Below the pieces are notes generated by a model that was not told the DNA's origin, made no database searches, and saw nothing but the letters and a program-made list of their open reading frames with translations. A DNA stretch of 22,227 nucleotides from a virus, in the IMG/VR virus record IMGVR_UViG_3300031621_000041, positions 1 to 22,227 of that record; one strand, written 5' to 3'. Numbering within the stretch: position 1 is the first letter of the stretch; each line of letters starts with the position of its first letter. Below, one piece after another: positions 22,207-22,227 of the stretch. A program made the translations under genes and the position numbers.

Positions 22207-22221
22207 TGAGACTGGGACTCA
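22207..22221. repeat. 15-bp palindromic repeat, copy 3 (TGAGACTGGGACTCA)
   Basis: Third copy, six bases from the window edge, with one mismatch in the arms as in copy 1. More copies may lie beyond the edge. Confidence 0.75.
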
Positions 22222-22227
22222 GTAGCA

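Larger units (their letters stand above)
21860..22227. other. 368-base non-coding control region upstream of terS
   Basis: No credible gene lies here on either strand; only frames under 20 codons are open after an ATG. From the gene outwards it holds a TTGACA promoter, an 11-bp palindrome, a nested stem-loop, a second GGNCTTGACA box with flanking TGATCA sites, an AT-rich inverted repeat, a G/C-rich tract and three copies of a 15-bp palindromic repeat reaching the window edge. The density of palindromes suggests a regulatory hub and/or packaging initiation site next to the terminase genes. Confidence 0.8.

Noticed and set aside
21927-22221. CRISPR array
   Set aside because: The repeats are 15 bp with spacers of 22-27 bp and only three imperfect copies; no cas genes are present, and the dyads look like protein-binding sites.

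Overview
The window is the structural (virion morphogenesis) arm of a tailed-phage genome. All the genes I can support lie on the minus strand, so transcription runs from right to left. The content is small and large terminase, portal, scaffold, an SU10-like (DUF5309-type) major capsid protein, a gp11-like adaptor, a large tail nozzle/hub protein, fibres, and three successive internal-virion-type proteins ending in a giant one. There is no tape-measure, sheath or tail-tube gene. This fits a short-tailed phage (podovirus) of the kind common in marine viral metagenomes. That assignment is inference from gene content; no host marker is present. Base composition looks AT-leaning to balanced, with sigma70-like TTGACA boxes and a mixture of Shine-Dalgarno and AT-rich non-SD starts.

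Layout in the direction of transcription: (1) 22227-21860, a 368-base non-coding control region with three 15-bp palindromic repeats, a G-rich tract, an AT-rich inverted repeat, two GGNCTTGACA promoter-like boxes, further palindromes and a nested stem-loop. (2) 21859-19448, packaging: TerS, a small acidic protein and TerL. (3) 19447-16583: two small proteins (one with a helix-turn-helix), portal, and a small conserved protein. (4) 16579-14432, a capsid cassette: an extended -10 promoter, scaffold, major capsid protein, then a strong intrinsic terminator. (5) 14422-12154: a small protein, adaptor, a small beta-rich protein and a leucine-rich-repeat protein. (6) 12151-10883: two membrane proteins (holin-like) and four tiny, very basic proteins. 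(7) 10883-5724: the nozzle/hub, a fibre with a Peptidase S74 self-cleaving chaperone, a second fibre with a 10-residue repeat and a collar-type tip, and a small unknown protein. (8) 5722-1: three internal/ejection proteins, the last running off the left edge after at least 1229 residues.

The genes are packed tightly. TAATG (1-base) or ATGA (4-base) overlaps occur at many junctions and fix several starts that would otherwise be ambiguous (TerL, the holin-like protein, the hub and the tiny basic proteins). The most interesting unexplained material is the control region upstream of TerS (a candidate packaging or regulatory site), the promoter and terminator bracketing the capsid genes, the cluster of tiny basic proteins, the LRR protein, the two fibres sharing an N-terminal anchor, and a zincin-like HEAWE motif in the giant ejection protein. 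I did not find a clearly new defence or mobile system; the window is essentially a compact virion-assembly operon.
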